Shown: one piece after another, positions 44,517 through 53,465 of the stretch
Position numbering within the stretch: the stretch's first letter is position 1
How the letters are laid out: every line of letters starts with the position of its first letter
NCBI RefSeq assembly: GCF_003721565.1
Contig: NZ_RJJE01000001.1
Coordinates: 496,001 to 560,000 of the forward strand
Source: Rufibacter immobilis
GTDB lineage: Bacteria > Bacteroidota > Bacteroidia > Cytophagales > Hymenobacteraceae
Length of the DNA: 64,000 bases
Direction of reading: 5' to 3'
Notes under the pieces: generated by a model
The model's database searches: none
What the model was told of the DNA's origin: nothing
Seen by the model: the letters and a program-made list of their open reading frames with translations, nothing else
Translations under genes and position numbers: made by a program

Positions 44517-46652
44517 TTATGCCTCTGCCTCCGTGAGCAGTACTTCCTTCTGTGACTGGAGCAATGTTACTTGCAGGTCCAGCATCTGTTTCTTCAATTG
44601 GAAGCACCGTTCCCAGACAGTCTGCACGAAGAGGTGCAAGGCTTCTGTCAATTCACCAACAGAGGTATTGTCAAACCCATATTCTGTCAGGTACACCCGC
44701 CTTTGATGGGCTATTTTCTCCAGCTTGGATTTCTCCCCGGCGGTTAAACAACTGGTATAGGTTTCTTCCTGCAACAGCTGCTGCAGGCGCAGCCTGATGG
44801 GTTCTTCACGGGTTTCCAGCTCCTTCATGACGGTTTGTGCCCCTTCCAACGTCATGTCATTGTTGAAGATGAAGTTGAGCGTGTCAAAAATCTGGTGGTA
44901 AAGGCTCGTGGCTGCTTCAGCGGCGGCGGTGGCGTCAAACAGCGCTTGATACGCCTGCACCAGCGCGTATTCTGCCCCTTGCTCCCGCGCTTTCTGGTAA
45001 AACAGCTTAAAATACTCCTTATCATGGAATGCCAGCTGTTCCTGCGCTTCCTGTAGCTCCTTTTCCAGTTGCTGCTGCACGGTGGCCGCTTCTTTTACGC
45101 TGTATTTCTCACCGTCAAAGTCAAAAGACTTGATGTCATGGGCGCCCTGCACAATCTGTTGCACCGTTTGAAGGTCATCCTCCATGCGGCTTACTTTCTC
45201 GGGCAGCTTACAGTTCACATCAGCGAACAGTTCTTCAAAAGGGCGGGAGGGCAGAAGAGCAGCCTCAGAAGAAGCTTCCTGCAGATCAAAGGCCGTGATC
45301 ACTCTATTGTCATAGTAGCCCTTGTAGGCTTTATCAAAACTTCGGCCCGAAATCTCTGCGGTGAGTTTCTCAGAGAACTGGGCAAGCGTAAGGTCCTGCG
45401 GAGCTTCGGCAAACTCGGCATTCTCATATACTTTTTGGGTCATGTGCTGCTGTACTTGCTCTCCATTCCTGAACAGAACCCAAGCCGAATCATGCACCAG
45501 TACGGTAGGAATGTTGAGCGACAATAGGTGCGCTTCGCGGTCATCGGTGCTGGGATGGGAAGCCCATTGGTCTTTGATCACCAGACGGCTTTGGTTAAAC
45601 ATGGCAAATGTCTCGGCGTTCACTTGCAGCAATCCATGCGCCATGGGAATATTGAAGTCGCTGGAGAAGCGGTGCATGAGTTCCCGGTGCTGCGGGTACA
45701 TGTTATCGGCTTTCAGGTTCTCACTGAACCAGGCATTGTAGTGGTTGAACAGGCGGGAGTAGCAGAGACCGGCGGCCTCTATGCGCCGGAGGCTGGTGAC
45801 CAAGGGCACAGAACCGGTGACGTACGCCGACACCGAATCTGCGTGGAATTCCATCTGCCGGGAGAGGCTCATGTACGGTTTGTTCACCACCACGTACGCT
45901 TTCTTCAGAACCCACTGAATGGCCTGCACAATTCTGGCGGTAAGTCCCGCGAAAAGCGCGAAATAACCACTAATGTTGGCCCATTTCTCCAGCGCCTTTC
46001 CGTAGCCCTGGTTGTCATACAGCATGTTATGGATGGCCTGGTTCACGTGGTACACGTATGACCCCAGCTTCATGCTGCGCTGCGAGAAATGCCCGAACTC
46101 ATGCGCCAGAATGGCCTTGAACTCTGTCACGTTCACACAATTCACCAACCCCAGGCCAATGACCAAGTTCTTCTTCACGGGCAACAGCATGCTCCAGAAA
46201 CTGGAGTCATAGAACACAGAGGCATTCACGTCTGGCGACAGGTATATCCTCTTCGGGAACGGGGTCTGGGTTTCCTGGGTAATTTTCCGGATGAAGGCGA
46301 ACAGCTCGGGCTGGTCTGCCTCCTGCACCTCTATCATCCCGGAGCGGTCGGTTTTGCTGCGCTTGAAGATAAACTTGAGCAGGAAGTAGATCACCATCAC
46401 CCCTAACCCGGCTAACCCCAGCCCCAGCATGAACGTGATAAAAGACGGTTTCAAAGTGACCAGTGCGTAGCCCCCAAAGCCGCACAGCACCGCCAGTGCC
46501 ATGGCCGCCGCCATAAGCGCCACATATACCACCATAAAAAAGGCAATGGCGCCGGCAACTTTCACCACTTCGCGTTTGAAGGCCGGCGAAGGGGCAATCA
46601 CGCGTTCATCTACTCCCTGCGGCATGGGCGGGTACGGAAAAGTATCTTGCAT
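44517..46652 (-). CDS. M48-family membrane metalloprotease
   Basis: 711 residues. Four predicted membrane helices: two close to the N-terminus (about 32-62 and 70-95) and two less certain around 225-250. The zinc site is ILAHEFGHFS (His184, Glu185, His188), with the third ligand Glu268 in MEFHADSVSAYVTGS. This is the Ste24/HtpX type of arrangement. The C-terminal 300 residues are helical with coiled coil (VKEAATVQQQLEKELQEAQEQ) and have no assigned domain; they may bind substrates. Likely envelope-protein quality control. It is convergent with the DUF2339/DUF3999 pair. Confidence 0.88.
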   Translation of the reverse strand: MQDTFPYPPMPQGVDERVIAPSPAFKREVVKVAGAIAFFMVVYVALMAAAMALAVLCGFGGYALVTLKPSFITFMLGLGLAGLGVMVIYFLLKFIFKRSKTDRSGMIEVQEADQPELFAFIRKITQETQTPFPKRIYLSPDVNASVFYDSSFWSMLLPVKKNLVIGLGLVNCVNVTEFKAILAHEFGHFSQRSMKLGSYVYHVNQAIHNMLYDNQGYGKALEKWANISGYFALFAGLTARIVQAIQWVLKKAYVVVNKPYMSLSRQMEFHADSVSAYVTGSVPLVTSLRRIEAAGLCYSRLFNHYNAWFSENLKADNMYPQHRELMHRFSSDFNIPMAHGLLQVNAETFAMFNQSRLVIKDQWASHPSTDDREAHLLSLNIPTVLVHDSAWVLFRNGEQVQQHMTQKVYENAEFAEAPQDLTLAQFSEKLTAEISGRSFDKAYKGYYDNRVITAFDLQEASSEAALLPSRPFEELFADVNCKLPEKVSRMEDDLQTVQQIVQGAHDIKSFDFDGEKYSVKEAATVQQQLEKELQEAQEQLAFHDKEYFKLFYQKAREQGAEYALVQAYQALFDATAAAEAATSLYHQIFDTLNFIFNNDMTLEGAQTVMKELETREEPIRLRLQQLLQEETYTSCLTAGEKSKLEKIAHQRRVYLTEYGFDNTSVGELTEALHLFVQTVWERCFQLKKQMLDLQVTLLQSQKEVLLTEAEA

Positions 46653-46738
46653 TATCGTAGCTTTTACTTAGGTAAGATAAGAAGAACCAATGATTTTGAA
46701 AAAGGGATTTATCATTTTTCCCACAAGTCTTAGCTCCC

Positions 46739-46774
46739 GTTTAGGGGCTCTTTTTCTAAAAAGAGCCCCTAAAC
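46739..46774. repeat. 36-nt palindromic repeat between M48 and amidase genes
   Basis: GTTTAGGGGCTCTTTTTC on the left and AAAAAGAGCCCCTAAAC on the right, almost perfect. It lies upstream of both divergent neighbours, the M48 and amidase genes. Confidence 0.9.
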
Positions 46775-46847
46775 AGGAATCACTTGGCAGAAAGGTGGCA
46801 CAGATATAGGAGAAGCCTTATATTGGCCCGCTCATCCAAACCCGTTT

Positions 46848-48389
46848 ATGAAATCTGTAGTACCCCTCCTCCTGCTCTGCCTGACCGGGCATCTCTCCTC
46901 GGCCCAAAAGGTACAACCCAAAAAAACCGCTCCAGCCCCGGTAGTCACGGCTACCTCCTCCAAGTTAGATTCCATCAAAGTGGAATACGTCCGCACAGAA
47001 CCTAACGCAGAACTGTGGCTCCAGCCCGGCGACCGGCTCCACCTGCGCGTGAAGTCTGTTCCCGGCCTAAAAGTGAGCCTCTGGAACAAGCTGCCGTTGC
47101 AGGAACTTCCGGCTGCCCAGAACAAGGGCGTGGCCGGCCTGTACGTGGGCACCTACATCCTTCAGCCTACAGACACCATGACCAACCGGCCCGTGCCGGT
47201 ACTGTTGGAGGACTCCGCTGGCACCAAGACCACCGTGTACACAGCTACCACTGTCACGGTTCTTAATCCGGCGCAGCCTATCTACGGCCTAACCCAAGGC
47301 AAAATGCCCTACATGAACTATGGCCTGGGCGAAGACCGCTTGGGAGGCGCTAAAATAGGTTTCGTGGATTCTCTGGTACGGGTGCAGATCAACGGCAAAG
47401 TAGGCAAAGACTACCGCATTAAACTCTCCAATCACCTCAATGCCTACATTCCGGAGCAGCAGGTCAGGAGGGAAGGCCCTACCACCTTTACCGGCGAAAG
47501 TCTCACCAGTTCCTGGAGCGCCACCGGCGAAGGCCCCAAAGGGAAATATGATGTGGTGCGGGTAGCCGTGGGGCAGCGCCTGCCCTACACCTCGTACATG
47601 GACGTGAACCCCACCCGCATTGTGGTAGATGTGTATGGTGCCGTGTCCAATACCAACTGGATGACCCTGCACCGCACCCTGCGCGAAGTGAAGAATGTGC
47701 AGTACCAGCAGATAGCCTCAGACGTGTACCGCATCCTCATTGACCTGAAACATCCGCAGCCCTGGGGCTACAGCGTGGGCTACCAGGGTACATCTCTGGT
47801 GATACGGGTAAAACGCCAGCCCGAGAAGCTGAAACTGAAGCACCTCACCATTGCCGTTGATGCGGGCCACGGCGGCACCAACGTGGGCACCAAAGGCAAG
47901 ACTGGCATCCCGGAGAAAGAAATCACCTTAAAGATTGCGCAGCAGCTCAAAAAGGAACTGGAAAAGACCAAAGCCACCGTGGTCATGACCCGTGAGACCG
48001 ATGTGACTGTTGACAATCTGGAGCGCGTCCGCATCCTGCGAGAAGCCCAGCCAGACCTGTTGGTGAGCGTACACGTAAACTCCGCTGGCCGTCCTGAGGT
48101 GCAGGGCACCAGCACTTATTACCGCCACGTGGCGTTTAGGCCGCTGTCACAGGCGCTGTATGAGGAAGTGCTCAAACTGGGACTCAAAGAGTTTGGGAAC
48201 ATTGGCGGCTTCAATTTCGCCCTGAACGCCCCTACGGAGTTTCCTAACGCCCTGGTGGAGACGGCCTTTTCCTCTAACCCAGAGGACGAGCAGCGCCTCA
48301 TCAACCCGCATTTCCAGCAGGACATGGCCAAACAGATCAGAAAAGGGGTGCAGCGGTTCCTGAAGGAAACCAGAAAGCGGAAAGAATAG
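46848..48389 (+). CDS. N-acetylmuramoyl-L-alanine amidase (Amidase_3)
   Basis: 513 residues with signal peptide (MKSVVPLLLLCLTGHLSSAQ). The C-terminal zinc amidase domain (about 333-510) cleaves the bond between MurNAc and the stem peptide, working in cell separation or wall turnover. Zinc ligands: His341 in VDAGHGGTNVG, Glu356 in IPEKEITLKIA, His409 in LLVSVHVNSAG; a catalytic glutamate is in PNALVETAFSSN. The AMIN-like segment around residues 235-320 (VRVAVGQRLPYTSYMD, RIVVDVYGAVSN, YRILIDLKHPQPWGY) probably recruits it to the wall or outer membrane. The N-terminal domain (40-230) has no assigned family. Confidence 0.93.
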   Translation: MKSVVPLLLLCLTGHLSSAQKVQPKKTAPAPVVTATSSKLDSIKVEYVRTEPNAELWLQPGDRLHLRVKSVPGLKVSLWNKLPLQELPAAQNKGVAGLYVGTYILQPTDTMTNRPVPVLLEDSAGTKTTVYTATTVTVLNPAQPIYGLTQGKMPYMNYGLGEDRLGGAKIGFVDSLVRVQINGKVGKDYRIKLSNHLNAYIPEQQVRREGPTTFTGESLTSSWSATGEGPKGKYDVVRVAVGQRLPYTSYMDVNPTRIVVDVYGAVSNTNWMTLHRTLREVKNVQYQQIASDVYRILIDLKHPQPWGYSVGYQGTSLVIRVKRQPEKLKLKHLTIAVDAGHGGTNVGTKGKTGIPEKEITLKIAQQLKKELEKTKATVVMTRETDVTVDNLERVRILREAQPDLLVSVHVNSAGRPEVQGTSTYYRHVAFRPLSQALYEEVLKLGLKEFGNIGGFNFALNAPTEFPNALVETAFSSNPEDEQRLINPHFQQDMAKQIRKGVQRFLKETRKRKE

Positions 48390-48475
48390 AAATATATTGG
48401 GCTAAAAATGCTGTCTTTGTGTGGAAATAGTTCTACATTAATGGCACAACTAACTAACCCTCAACGTAACAGCTC

Positions 48476-48973
48476 ATGGAAAACCATTCCGCCACAGATT
48501 CTTTCTTTTCAGACCTCTATGAATCTTCCCACCAAGTGGTCTATGCCGGTTTCTGGCTCAGAGTAGCGGCCTATATCATTGATGCCATCGTGCTCATGAT
48601 CCCTAATCTGGTGCTCCAGTTCATCTTCATTGGCAGCACCGTTTACAACCAAGAGGCCATTGCCGAAAACCCGTTTATCTTCTTCGCCAATATGGGCACG
48701 TATTTCTTCGCTTCCATGCTGCTTAACTTTCTGTACAAGGCTGGTATGGAAAGCTCTTCCTGGCAGGCAACGTTGGGCAAACGTGCCCTGGACTTGAAAG
48801 TAACCGATGAGCAGGGGCAGCGGCTCTCTTTCCTGCGGGCGTTAGGCCGTGCCTTTGCCTCCATCCTCTCTTCCCTGATCATGGGAATTGGGTATCTGAT
48901 GGTAGCCTTCACGTCGCGGAAGCAGGCCCTGCATGATAAAATTGCCGGTACGCTGGTGACCAGAACCCGGTAA
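48476..48973 (+). CDS. RDD-family membrane protein
   Basis: 165 residues. RDD proteins carry an Arg in helix 1 and two Asp: here GFWLRVAAYIIDAIVLMIPN and the later KRALDLKVTDEQGQR. Three or four transmembrane helices (about 30-55, 65-100, 125-150). Function of the family is largely unknown; transport or membrane-stress roles have been proposed for some members. Monocistronic; a hairpin terminator follows. Confidence 0.85.
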   Translation: MENHSATDSFFSDLYESSHQVVYAGFWLRVAAYIIDAIVLMIPNLVLQFIFIGSTVYNQEAIAENPFIFFANMGTYFFASMLLNFLYKAGMESSSWQATLGKRALDLKVTDEQGQRLSFLRALGRAFASILSSLIMGIGYLMVAFTSRKQALHDKIAGTLVTRTR

Positions 48974-49009
48974 GGTGCCGCAACGTTTACCAGTTGCCCA
49001 TTTTCTTTA

Positions 49010-49040
49010 AAGCTCCTGGGCCACTGGCTCAGGAGTTTTT
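49010..49040 (+). terminator. Hairpin terminator between the RDD protein gene and mscL
   Basis: CTCCTGGGCCA and TGGCTCAGGAG (one G-U pair) with five Ts. It lies 36 nt after the RDD stop. Confidence 0.75.
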
Positions 49041-49064
49041 CATTGTACACCAACCAGAAACAAG

Positions 49065-49490
49065 ATGTCTATTCTAAAGGAATTCAAGGAGTTTGCCATG
49101 CGGGGCAATGTCATAGATTTGGCGGTGGGGGTAGTAATTGGCGCTTCCTTCGGGAAAATTGTCACCTCAGCGGTCAATGACCTCATCATGCCGCCGTTGG
49201 GCATTCTGGTAGGCGGCATGGACTTTAAAGACCTGAAGATAGTGCTGCGCCGAGACGTGATGGACGCCGAGGGCAAAGTGGCCGATGTCACGCTCAACTA
49301 CGGCGCTTTTCTCCAGAACGTCCTGGATTTCATCATCATCGCCTTCGCCATCTTCCTGCTGGTGAAGCTCATGAACAGACTGAAGCGCAAGAAAGCCGAA
49401 GCCCCTTCCACCCCGCCCGCTCCCACCAAGGAGGAAGTATTGCTCACTGAGATACGAGATGCCATCCGTTCCCAGAAACCTGGCCTTTAA
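49065..49490 (+). CDS. mscL: Large-conductance mechanosensitive channel
   Basis: 141 residues, pentameric pore in the inner membrane that opens under hypo-osmotic stress. N-terminal amphipathic helix [20 protein letters not shown], pore-forming TM1 [17 protein letters not shown] and TM2 [20 protein letters not shown]; a charged C-terminal bundle ([17 protein letters not shown]) is preceded by a Pro/Ala linker. Length and motifs are standard. Confidence 0.95.
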   Translation: MSILKEFKEFAMRGNVIDLAVGVVIGASFGKIVTSAVNDLIMPPLGILVGGMDFKDLKIVLRRDVMDAEGKVADVTLNYGAFLQNVLDFIIIAFAIFLLVKLMNRLKRKKAEAPSTPPAPTKEEVLLTEIRDAIRSQKPGL

Positions 49491-49502
49491 GCACAACTTT
49501 GC

Positions 49503-49538
49503 GTTTAGGGGCCGTTTTTCAGAAAACAGCCTTAAAAC
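49503..49538. repeat. 36-nt palindromic repeat overlapping the mscL terminator
   Basis: GTTTAGGGGCCGTTTTTC on the left; right arm CAGCCTTAAAAC is changed and is shared with the left arm of the following terminator. Confidence 0.75.
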
Positions 49539-49580
49539 AGAAAAGCCACCTTTGCGGGTGGCTTTTCTGTTTTAAGGCTG
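49527..49580. terminator. Long perfect terminator hairpin after mscL
   Basis: CAGCCTTAAAACAGAAAAGC plus CACC and its exact complement around a TTTGCG loop: about a 24-bp stem. Its left arm is the right arm of the palindromic repeat at 49503-49538, so two alternative hairpins compete. Confidence 0.85.
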
Positions 49581-49587
49581 TTTGGCA

Positions 49588-49700
49588 CTCGCTCGCCTCT
49601 GGCGAGTGTGGCTTATGGGCGGCGTCCCGCCGCGTGAGAATTAAAACATAATACACGGCCAGAGGCCGAAGGTAGCTCACACTCGCCAGAGGCGAGCGAG
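49588..49700. repeat. Compound inverted repeat with internal palindromes
   Basis: Arm 1 (49588-49613) begins CTCGCTCGCCTCTGGCGAGT; arm 2 (49674-49700) is its reverse complement, ending CAGAGGCGAGCGAG. Each arm holds a smaller palindrome, and the 60-nt centre adds GGGCGGCGTCCCGCCGC and CGGCCAGAGGCCG. A cruciform or REP-cluster-like structure between mscL and rlmN. Confidence 0.75.
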
Positions 49701-49730
49701 ATACATGTCTTAACTTCTCACGTATTAAAC

Positions 49731-50813
49731 TTATGCTTCGGCTTTCTTGTCTTTGATGGCTAACTGTCCGCAGGCGGCGTCAATGTCTTTGCCGCGGCTG
49801 CGCCGAACGTTCACCTGCACGCCTCTGTCTGCCAGGTAACGCATGAACGGCTCCAGCCTATCGTCCTGCGACTTCTGGAACAACCCGCCTTCAATGGGGT
49901 TGTATTCAATGATGTTCACCTTGCACGGGATCAGTTTGGAGAACTGCAGCAGTTCTTTGGCGTCTTCCAGGTTGTCGTTGAAGTGGCTGAGCAAGATGTA
50001 CTCGTAGGTCACTTTACGGCCAGTTTTCTGGTGGTAGTACACCAAGGCTTCCTTCAGAGCCTCCAGCGAGTTGGTCTCGTTGATGGGCATGATCTCGTTG
50101 CGCTTGGTGTCATTGGCGGCATGCAAGCTCAGGGCCAGATTGGCTTTGATGCCGTCATCGGCCATTTTCTTGATCATCTTGGCAATACCGGCGGTGCTTA
50201 CCGTGATGCGGCGGGCCGCCATGTTGAGACCGTCTGGTGCTGTGATGCGCTCAATGCTCTTCATCACGTTGGCGTAGTTCAGGAGCGGCTCGCCCATGCC
50301 CATGTACACAATGTTGGTGAGGGCGCGGTTGTAGTTCTGCTCAGACTGTTCTTTGATACGCACCACCTGGTCATAGATCTCATCTGCGTTGAGGTTACGG
50401 ATGCGGTCCATTTTGCCGGTGGCGCAGAAAGAGCACGTGAGCGAGCAACCTACCTGGCTACTCACGCAGGCGGTCATGCGCTTGGGGTGCGGAATGAGCA
50501 CGCCCTCCACAATGTTGCCGTCGTACAGTCTAAAGGTAGATTTAATGGTATAGTCTTCGCTGAGCTGGCTGGTGTTCACCTCTACGCTGTTGATGGTGAA
50601 GTGACGCTCCAGTTTCTCGCGCAGCGGCAGACTGATGTTGTTCATCTCCGTGAACGAGGAAGCCGTCAGTTTCCAGATCCACTCGTAGACCTGCTTGGCA
50701 CGAAACGGTTTTTCGCCGTTTTCCGTCATCCAGGCCTTCAGTTGGTCCAAAGACAGTTTCCGGATGTCCTGCCGGTTCAGAATCTCTATATCTGGGATCA
50801 AAGTGGTACTCAT
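49731..50813 (-). CDS. rlmN: 23S rRNA (adenine2503-C2)/tRNA methyltransferase RlmN
   Basis: Radical-SAM enzyme that methylates A2503 in 23S rRNA and A37 in some tRNAs. 360 residues from the ATG at 50811-50813 (MSTTLIPDIEILNRQ); the longer frame (five more codons) would run into the promoter box. The 4Fe-4S cluster binds in VGCSLTCSFCATGKM (CxxxCxxC). MGMGEPLLNYANVM and STAGIAKMIKK are family motifs. The second methyl-carrier cysteine is in DIDAACGQLAIK near the C-terminus. It follows the thioesterase gene in the same direction by 21 nt. Confidence 0.96.
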   Translation of the reverse strand: MSTTLIPDIEILNRQDIRKLSLDQLKAWMTENGEKPFRAKQVYEWIWKLTASSFTEMNNISLPLREKLERHFTINSVEVNTSQLSEDYTIKSTFRLYDGNIVEGVLIPHPKRMTACVSSQVGCSLTCSFCATGKMDRIRNLNADEIYDQVVRIKEQSEQNYNRALTNIVYMGMGEPLLNYANVMKSIERITAPDGLNMAARRITVSTAGIAKMIKKMADDGIKANLALSLHAANDTKRNEIMPINETNSLEALKEALVYYHQKTGRKVTYEYILLSHFNDNLEDAKELLQFSKLIPCKVNIIEYNPIEGGLFQKSQDDRLEPFMRYLADRGVQVNVRRSRGKDIDAACGQLAIKDKKAEA

Positions 50814-50817
50814 ACCA

Positions 50818-50825
50818 CAAAGGTA
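50818..50825 (-). promoter_or_regulatory. -7 element almost abutting the rlmN start
   Basis: On the minus strand TACCTTTG ends 4 nt before the rlmN ATG, so a transcript from here would have little or no leader. No TTG box is evident at 19 nt. Confidence 0.4.
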
Positions 50826-50834
50826 CAAAATATC

Positions 50835-51263
50835 TTACGCTTTAGTTTCCAGACGGGCCAGTGCCTCCGGCGGAATTGTCTGGAGTTTGCGGGTGCTGTA
50901 GTCAAAGCAGAGCATGCCGGTTTTGGCGTGGGCTATTTCCTTGCCGTCTTGGTTGGCCAGGCGGTACACCAGATCAAACCCGTACTTATGGAACTCGGTG
51001 GGCTGTACCTGCACGGTGAGCACATCGCCGTAGAAGCCCTCGCCTTTGTAGACAATGCCCACGTCTGCCATGATCAATCCGGCCCCGCCGAAATCCATCT
51101 CCGTGTACCCGTGTTCTTTCAGGAACTGTACCCGGGCCTCGTGCAGCAAACTCAGCAGTGCGTCATTGCCCAGATGGCCGCCGTAGTTCAGGTCAGTGAT
51201 TCTAATAGGCAGTTGGGTCTGGAAGGAGAAACTGGCGGGAAGGTCTATCTTGATGCGGGCCAC
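50835..51263 (-). CDS. Acyl-CoA thioesterase, hotdog fold (YbgC/FadM-type)
   Basis: 142 residues. The 4HBT hotdog fold is visible in TQLPIRITDLNYGGHLGNDALLSLLHEARVQF, where the Asp and Gly-His region sits at the active-site helix, and in DVGIVYKGEGFYGDVLTVQVQ. It hydrolyses acyl-CoA thioesters; the chain length is not readable. No signal peptide, cytoplasmic. It precedes rlmN by 21 nt in the same orientation and may be co-transcribed with it. Confidence 0.85.
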   Translation of the reverse strand: MARIKIDLPASFSFQTQLPIRITDLNYGGHLGNDALLSLLHEARVQFLKEHGYTEMDFGGAGLIMADVGIVYKGEGFYGDVLTVQVQPTEFHKYGFDLVYRLANQDGKEIAHAKTGMLCFDYSTRKLQTIPPEALARLETKA

Positions 51264-51332
51264 TTTAGAATTAGGAATTAAGAATTGGGAATTAGGAATT
51301 TAAAGATAGACGATCTGCACGCACGGATTAGC

Positions 51333-51368
51333 GTTTAGGGGCTGTTTTTTGAAAAAGAGCTCCTAAAC
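51333..51368. repeat. 36-nt palindromic repeat
   Basis: GTTTAGGGGCTGTTTTTTG on the left and AAAAAGAGCTCCTAAAC on the right; GC/GC extends outward. It lies between divergent genes, upstream of both the thioesterase and the LD-carboxypeptidase genes. Just before it, 51266-51301 holds short direct repeats of GAATT/TTAGGAATT. Confidence 0.85.
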
Positions 51369-51455
51369 GCCTTGTTGCCGTTCCAAGGTAAGTACAGCCA
51401 CCGCGAGGCTCAGAAAAATTGCCTATTTTGGCACCCTTTACCAACCCTTTTACCC

Positions 51456-52352
51456 GTGAACCTACCCGCCCTGCAGAAAGGAGATGCCGTTGGCATTGTT
51501 TGTTTAGCCCGAAAAGTAAGTCTGGAAGATATTCAGGACGGTGTTGCGCTGCTGGGGGCGTGGGGTCTGCGCGTGGTGGTGGGCCAGAGCGTGGGCGCGG
51601 AGGACGGTTATTTTGGGGGTTCTGATGCCGTCCGGAGGGCCGATTTTCAGCAGATGCTGGACAACCCCCAGATCAAAGCCATTTTCTCGGCCCGCGGCGG
51701 TTACGGCACCACCCGCATCTTAGACCAGCTAGATTTTACGCAGTTAGTGGCTAACCCCAAGTGGATCATCGGGTTCAGTGATGTCACGGCGCTGCTTTGC
51801 CATCTCCTGTCTCTGGGCCTGGAAAGTGTGCACGGCACCATGCCGCTGCTCATGGGCAAACCAGACACCGCGGAGGCCGATGAAACCCTGCGCCAGATTC
51901 TTTTCAGGGAGCCGCTTTTCTATTCCGTTCCAGCCCATCCGCTGAACCACCTGGGCACCGCCACCGGGCAGCTGGCGGGCGGCAACCTCATCCTGCTGAA
52001 CAATATCACCGGCACCGCCTCAGACCTGGACTTTACTGGTAAACTGCTCTTCATAGAAGATGTGGGCGAGTACTACTACAACATAGACCGCGTGCTGGTG
52101 CACCTGCGTCGGCAGGGCCGACTGGAGAAACTGGCCGGTCTGGTGGTGGGGCAGTTCTCAGACATGAATGACACCGCCGTTCCGTTCGGGAAGGACGTGC
52201 CGCAGATAATTCTGGAACACTGCGGCGGCTACGGGTACCCCATCTGCTTTGATTTCCCGGTAGGCCACGTACCCCGGAACCTGGCCTTAACGGTAGGCCG
52301 CGAAGCTACATTACAGGTAACCGAAGCCGAAGTAACCTTACACTATGTGTAA
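51456..52352 (+). CDS. Muramoyltetrapeptide (LD-)carboxypeptidase, S66 family
   Basis: 298 residues from a GTG at 51456 ((V)NLPALQKGDAVGIVCLARK), where the family usually begins; the frame is open to a TTG at 51372 but that N-terminus would be family-atypical. Serine nucleophile Ser108 in WIIGFSDVTALLCHLL; Glu in LLFIEDVGEYYYNIDR; His in DFPVGHVPRN. It trims the terminal D-alanine of the cytoplasmic tetrapeptide during peptidoglycan recycling. It is convergent with the glutaminyl cyclase gene. Confidence 0.92.
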   Translation: MNLPALQKGDAVGIVCLARKVSLEDIQDGVALLGAWGLRVVVGQSVGAEDGYFGGSDAVRRADFQQMLDNPQIKAIFSARGGYGTTRILDQLDFTQLVANPKWIIGFSDVTALLCHLLSLGLESVHGTMPLLMGKPDTAEADETLRQILFREPLFYSVPAHPLNHLGTATGQLAGGNLILLNNITGTASDLDFTGKLLFIEDVGEYYYNIDRVLVHLRRQGRLEKLAGLVVGQFSDMNDTAVPFGKDVPQIILEHCGGYGYPICFDFPVGHVPRNLALTVGREATLQVTEAEVTLHYV

Positions 52353-52356
52353 CTGC

Positions 52357-52392
52357 GTTTAGAGGCCGATTTTCCAAAAACAGCCCCTAAAC
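52357..52392. repeat. 36-nt palindromic repeat after the LD-carboxypeptidase gene
   Basis: GTTTAGAGGCCGATTTTCC on the left and AAAAACAGCCCCTAAAC on the right, starting 4 nt after the stop codon. Confidence 0.85.
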
Positions 52393-52417
52393 GCATATTG
52401 CCCGCTGCAAAAAGCAA

Positions 52418-52452
52418 GAGCCGTTTTCCGGTTAATTCCCGAATAACGGCTC
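52418..52452. terminator. Hairpin between convergent genes
   Basis: GAGCCGTT and AACGGCTC with a 19-nt interior; the right side continues into CCTAAACGCG, resembling the family's right arm. May be a highly rearranged copy of the palindromic repeat acting as terminator for the cyclase gene. Confidence 0.5.
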
Positions 52453-52475
52453 CTAAACGCGTTGTCTAAATGGCG

Positions 52476-53465
52476 CTATTTTTCCGTCATGACCACGTGC
52501 AGCACGGTCTGGCCCACGGCTTTCAGGGTGTTGCGGTCAATGATGTCCATGTTGTCTGAATGGCGGTGGTGGTACGGCCCGAAGAAACCGTCTGGGCTGG
52601 AAGGATCATAGGCAATGATATCGGCCATTCTGATGTTGGCGTTCTGGATCACGAAGGTGTGGTCATCGGTGATGCCGGGGCTGTCCTGGAACGGGAAGTA
52701 GTCTGAGTAGCCAATCTGGTTGGCGGTTTTCCAGATTTTCTCCACCACATCGCCGGCGTACACACGGCTAGTCTCCTCCCGCGCGAAACGAGCGCCCTTG
52801 GCTCCTACCATGTCCAGCAGAATACCGTACTGCGCCTGGTAACCGCTGGGCAGCAGGTTCTTACTCCAGTACTGCGAACCCAGGCCCCAGCTTTCAGGCG
52901 CATCCTGTCCGTAATCCTCGCCGTCAAACAGCAGTAAATCTACGCCCACATTGCCCTGTAGCGGGTTGGCCTGCAACTGACGTGCAATTTCCAGCAGAAC
53001 GGCCACGCCGCTGGCGCCGTCATTGGCTCCGTCGGCGGGTTTGTCGGCGTTCACGGAGTCTTTGTCGGCCATGTGGCGGGTGTCCCAGTGAGCGGCCAGC
53101 AGAATCCGGTTGGTAGCCTTGGGGTTAAACTGCGCCATGATGTTGCGTAGGTTCAGGGTGGTGCCGGTATAGGCCTGGGCCGTGAACGGCTGCTCCAGTA
53201 CGTTGGCGCCATACCCTTTCAATTTGGCCACCAGGTAATCGCCGCAGGCGCGGTGCGCCGGGGTATTGGGCACGCGTGGCCCGAAAGCCACCTGCCTGGC
53301 TACAAACTGGTATGCCGAGTCTGCGTTGAACGCCGGTACATTTACGGCGGCGGTTGCGGCGGGCTGTTCGGCGGTAGCCGTTTCTGTGTTGCCTTTTTTG
53401 TCGCAGGCGTAGAAGCCTGTGGTGAGCAGCAGACCCAGGGCCAGTGCTTTCATGTTATTCTTCAT
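52476..53465 (-). CDS. Glutaminyl-peptide cyclotransferase-like M28 protein, lipoprotein
   Basis: 329 residues. Lipobox TGFYAC with Cys21 predicts a periplasm-facing lipoprotein. The fold is that of the M28 zinc aminopeptidases, but motifs match the animal-type glutaminyl cyclases seen in Bacteroidota: [21 protein letters not shown] (Asp149), LLFDGEDYG (Glu183/Asp184), WGLGSQYWS, and HHRHSDNMD (His302). Forms pyroglutamate at exposed N-terminal glutamines of exported proteins. Starts at the ATG at 53463-53465 inside the end of cysS (11-nt overlap); an ATG 4 codons later avoids the overlap. Confidence 0.9.
   Translation of the reverse strand: MKNNMKALALGLLLTTGFYACDKKGNTETATAEQPAATAAVNVPAFNADSAYQFVARQVAFGPRVPNTPAHRACGDYLVAKLKGYGANVLEQPFTAQAYTGTTLNLRNIMAQFNPKATNRILLAAHWDTRHMADKDSVNADKPADGANDGASGVAVLLEIARQLQANPLQGNVGVDLLLFDGEDYGQDAPESWGLGSQYWSKNLLPSGYQAQYGILLDMVGAKGARFAREETSRVYAGDVVEKIWKTANQIGYSDYFPFQDSPGITDDHTFVIQNANIRMADIIAYDPSSPDGFFGPYHHRHSDNMDIIDRNTLKAVGQTVLHVVMTEK

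Noticed and set aside
51266-51301. Short direct repeats TTAGGAATT/GAATT upstream of the thioesterase gene
   Set aside because: Simple low-complexity AT-rich sequence; no spacing or symmetry suggesting a regulator site.
53451-53465. Possible frameshift between cysS and the glutaminyl cyclase gene
   Set aside because: The 11-nt overlap is a normal operon junction: both proteins are full length with intact termini.
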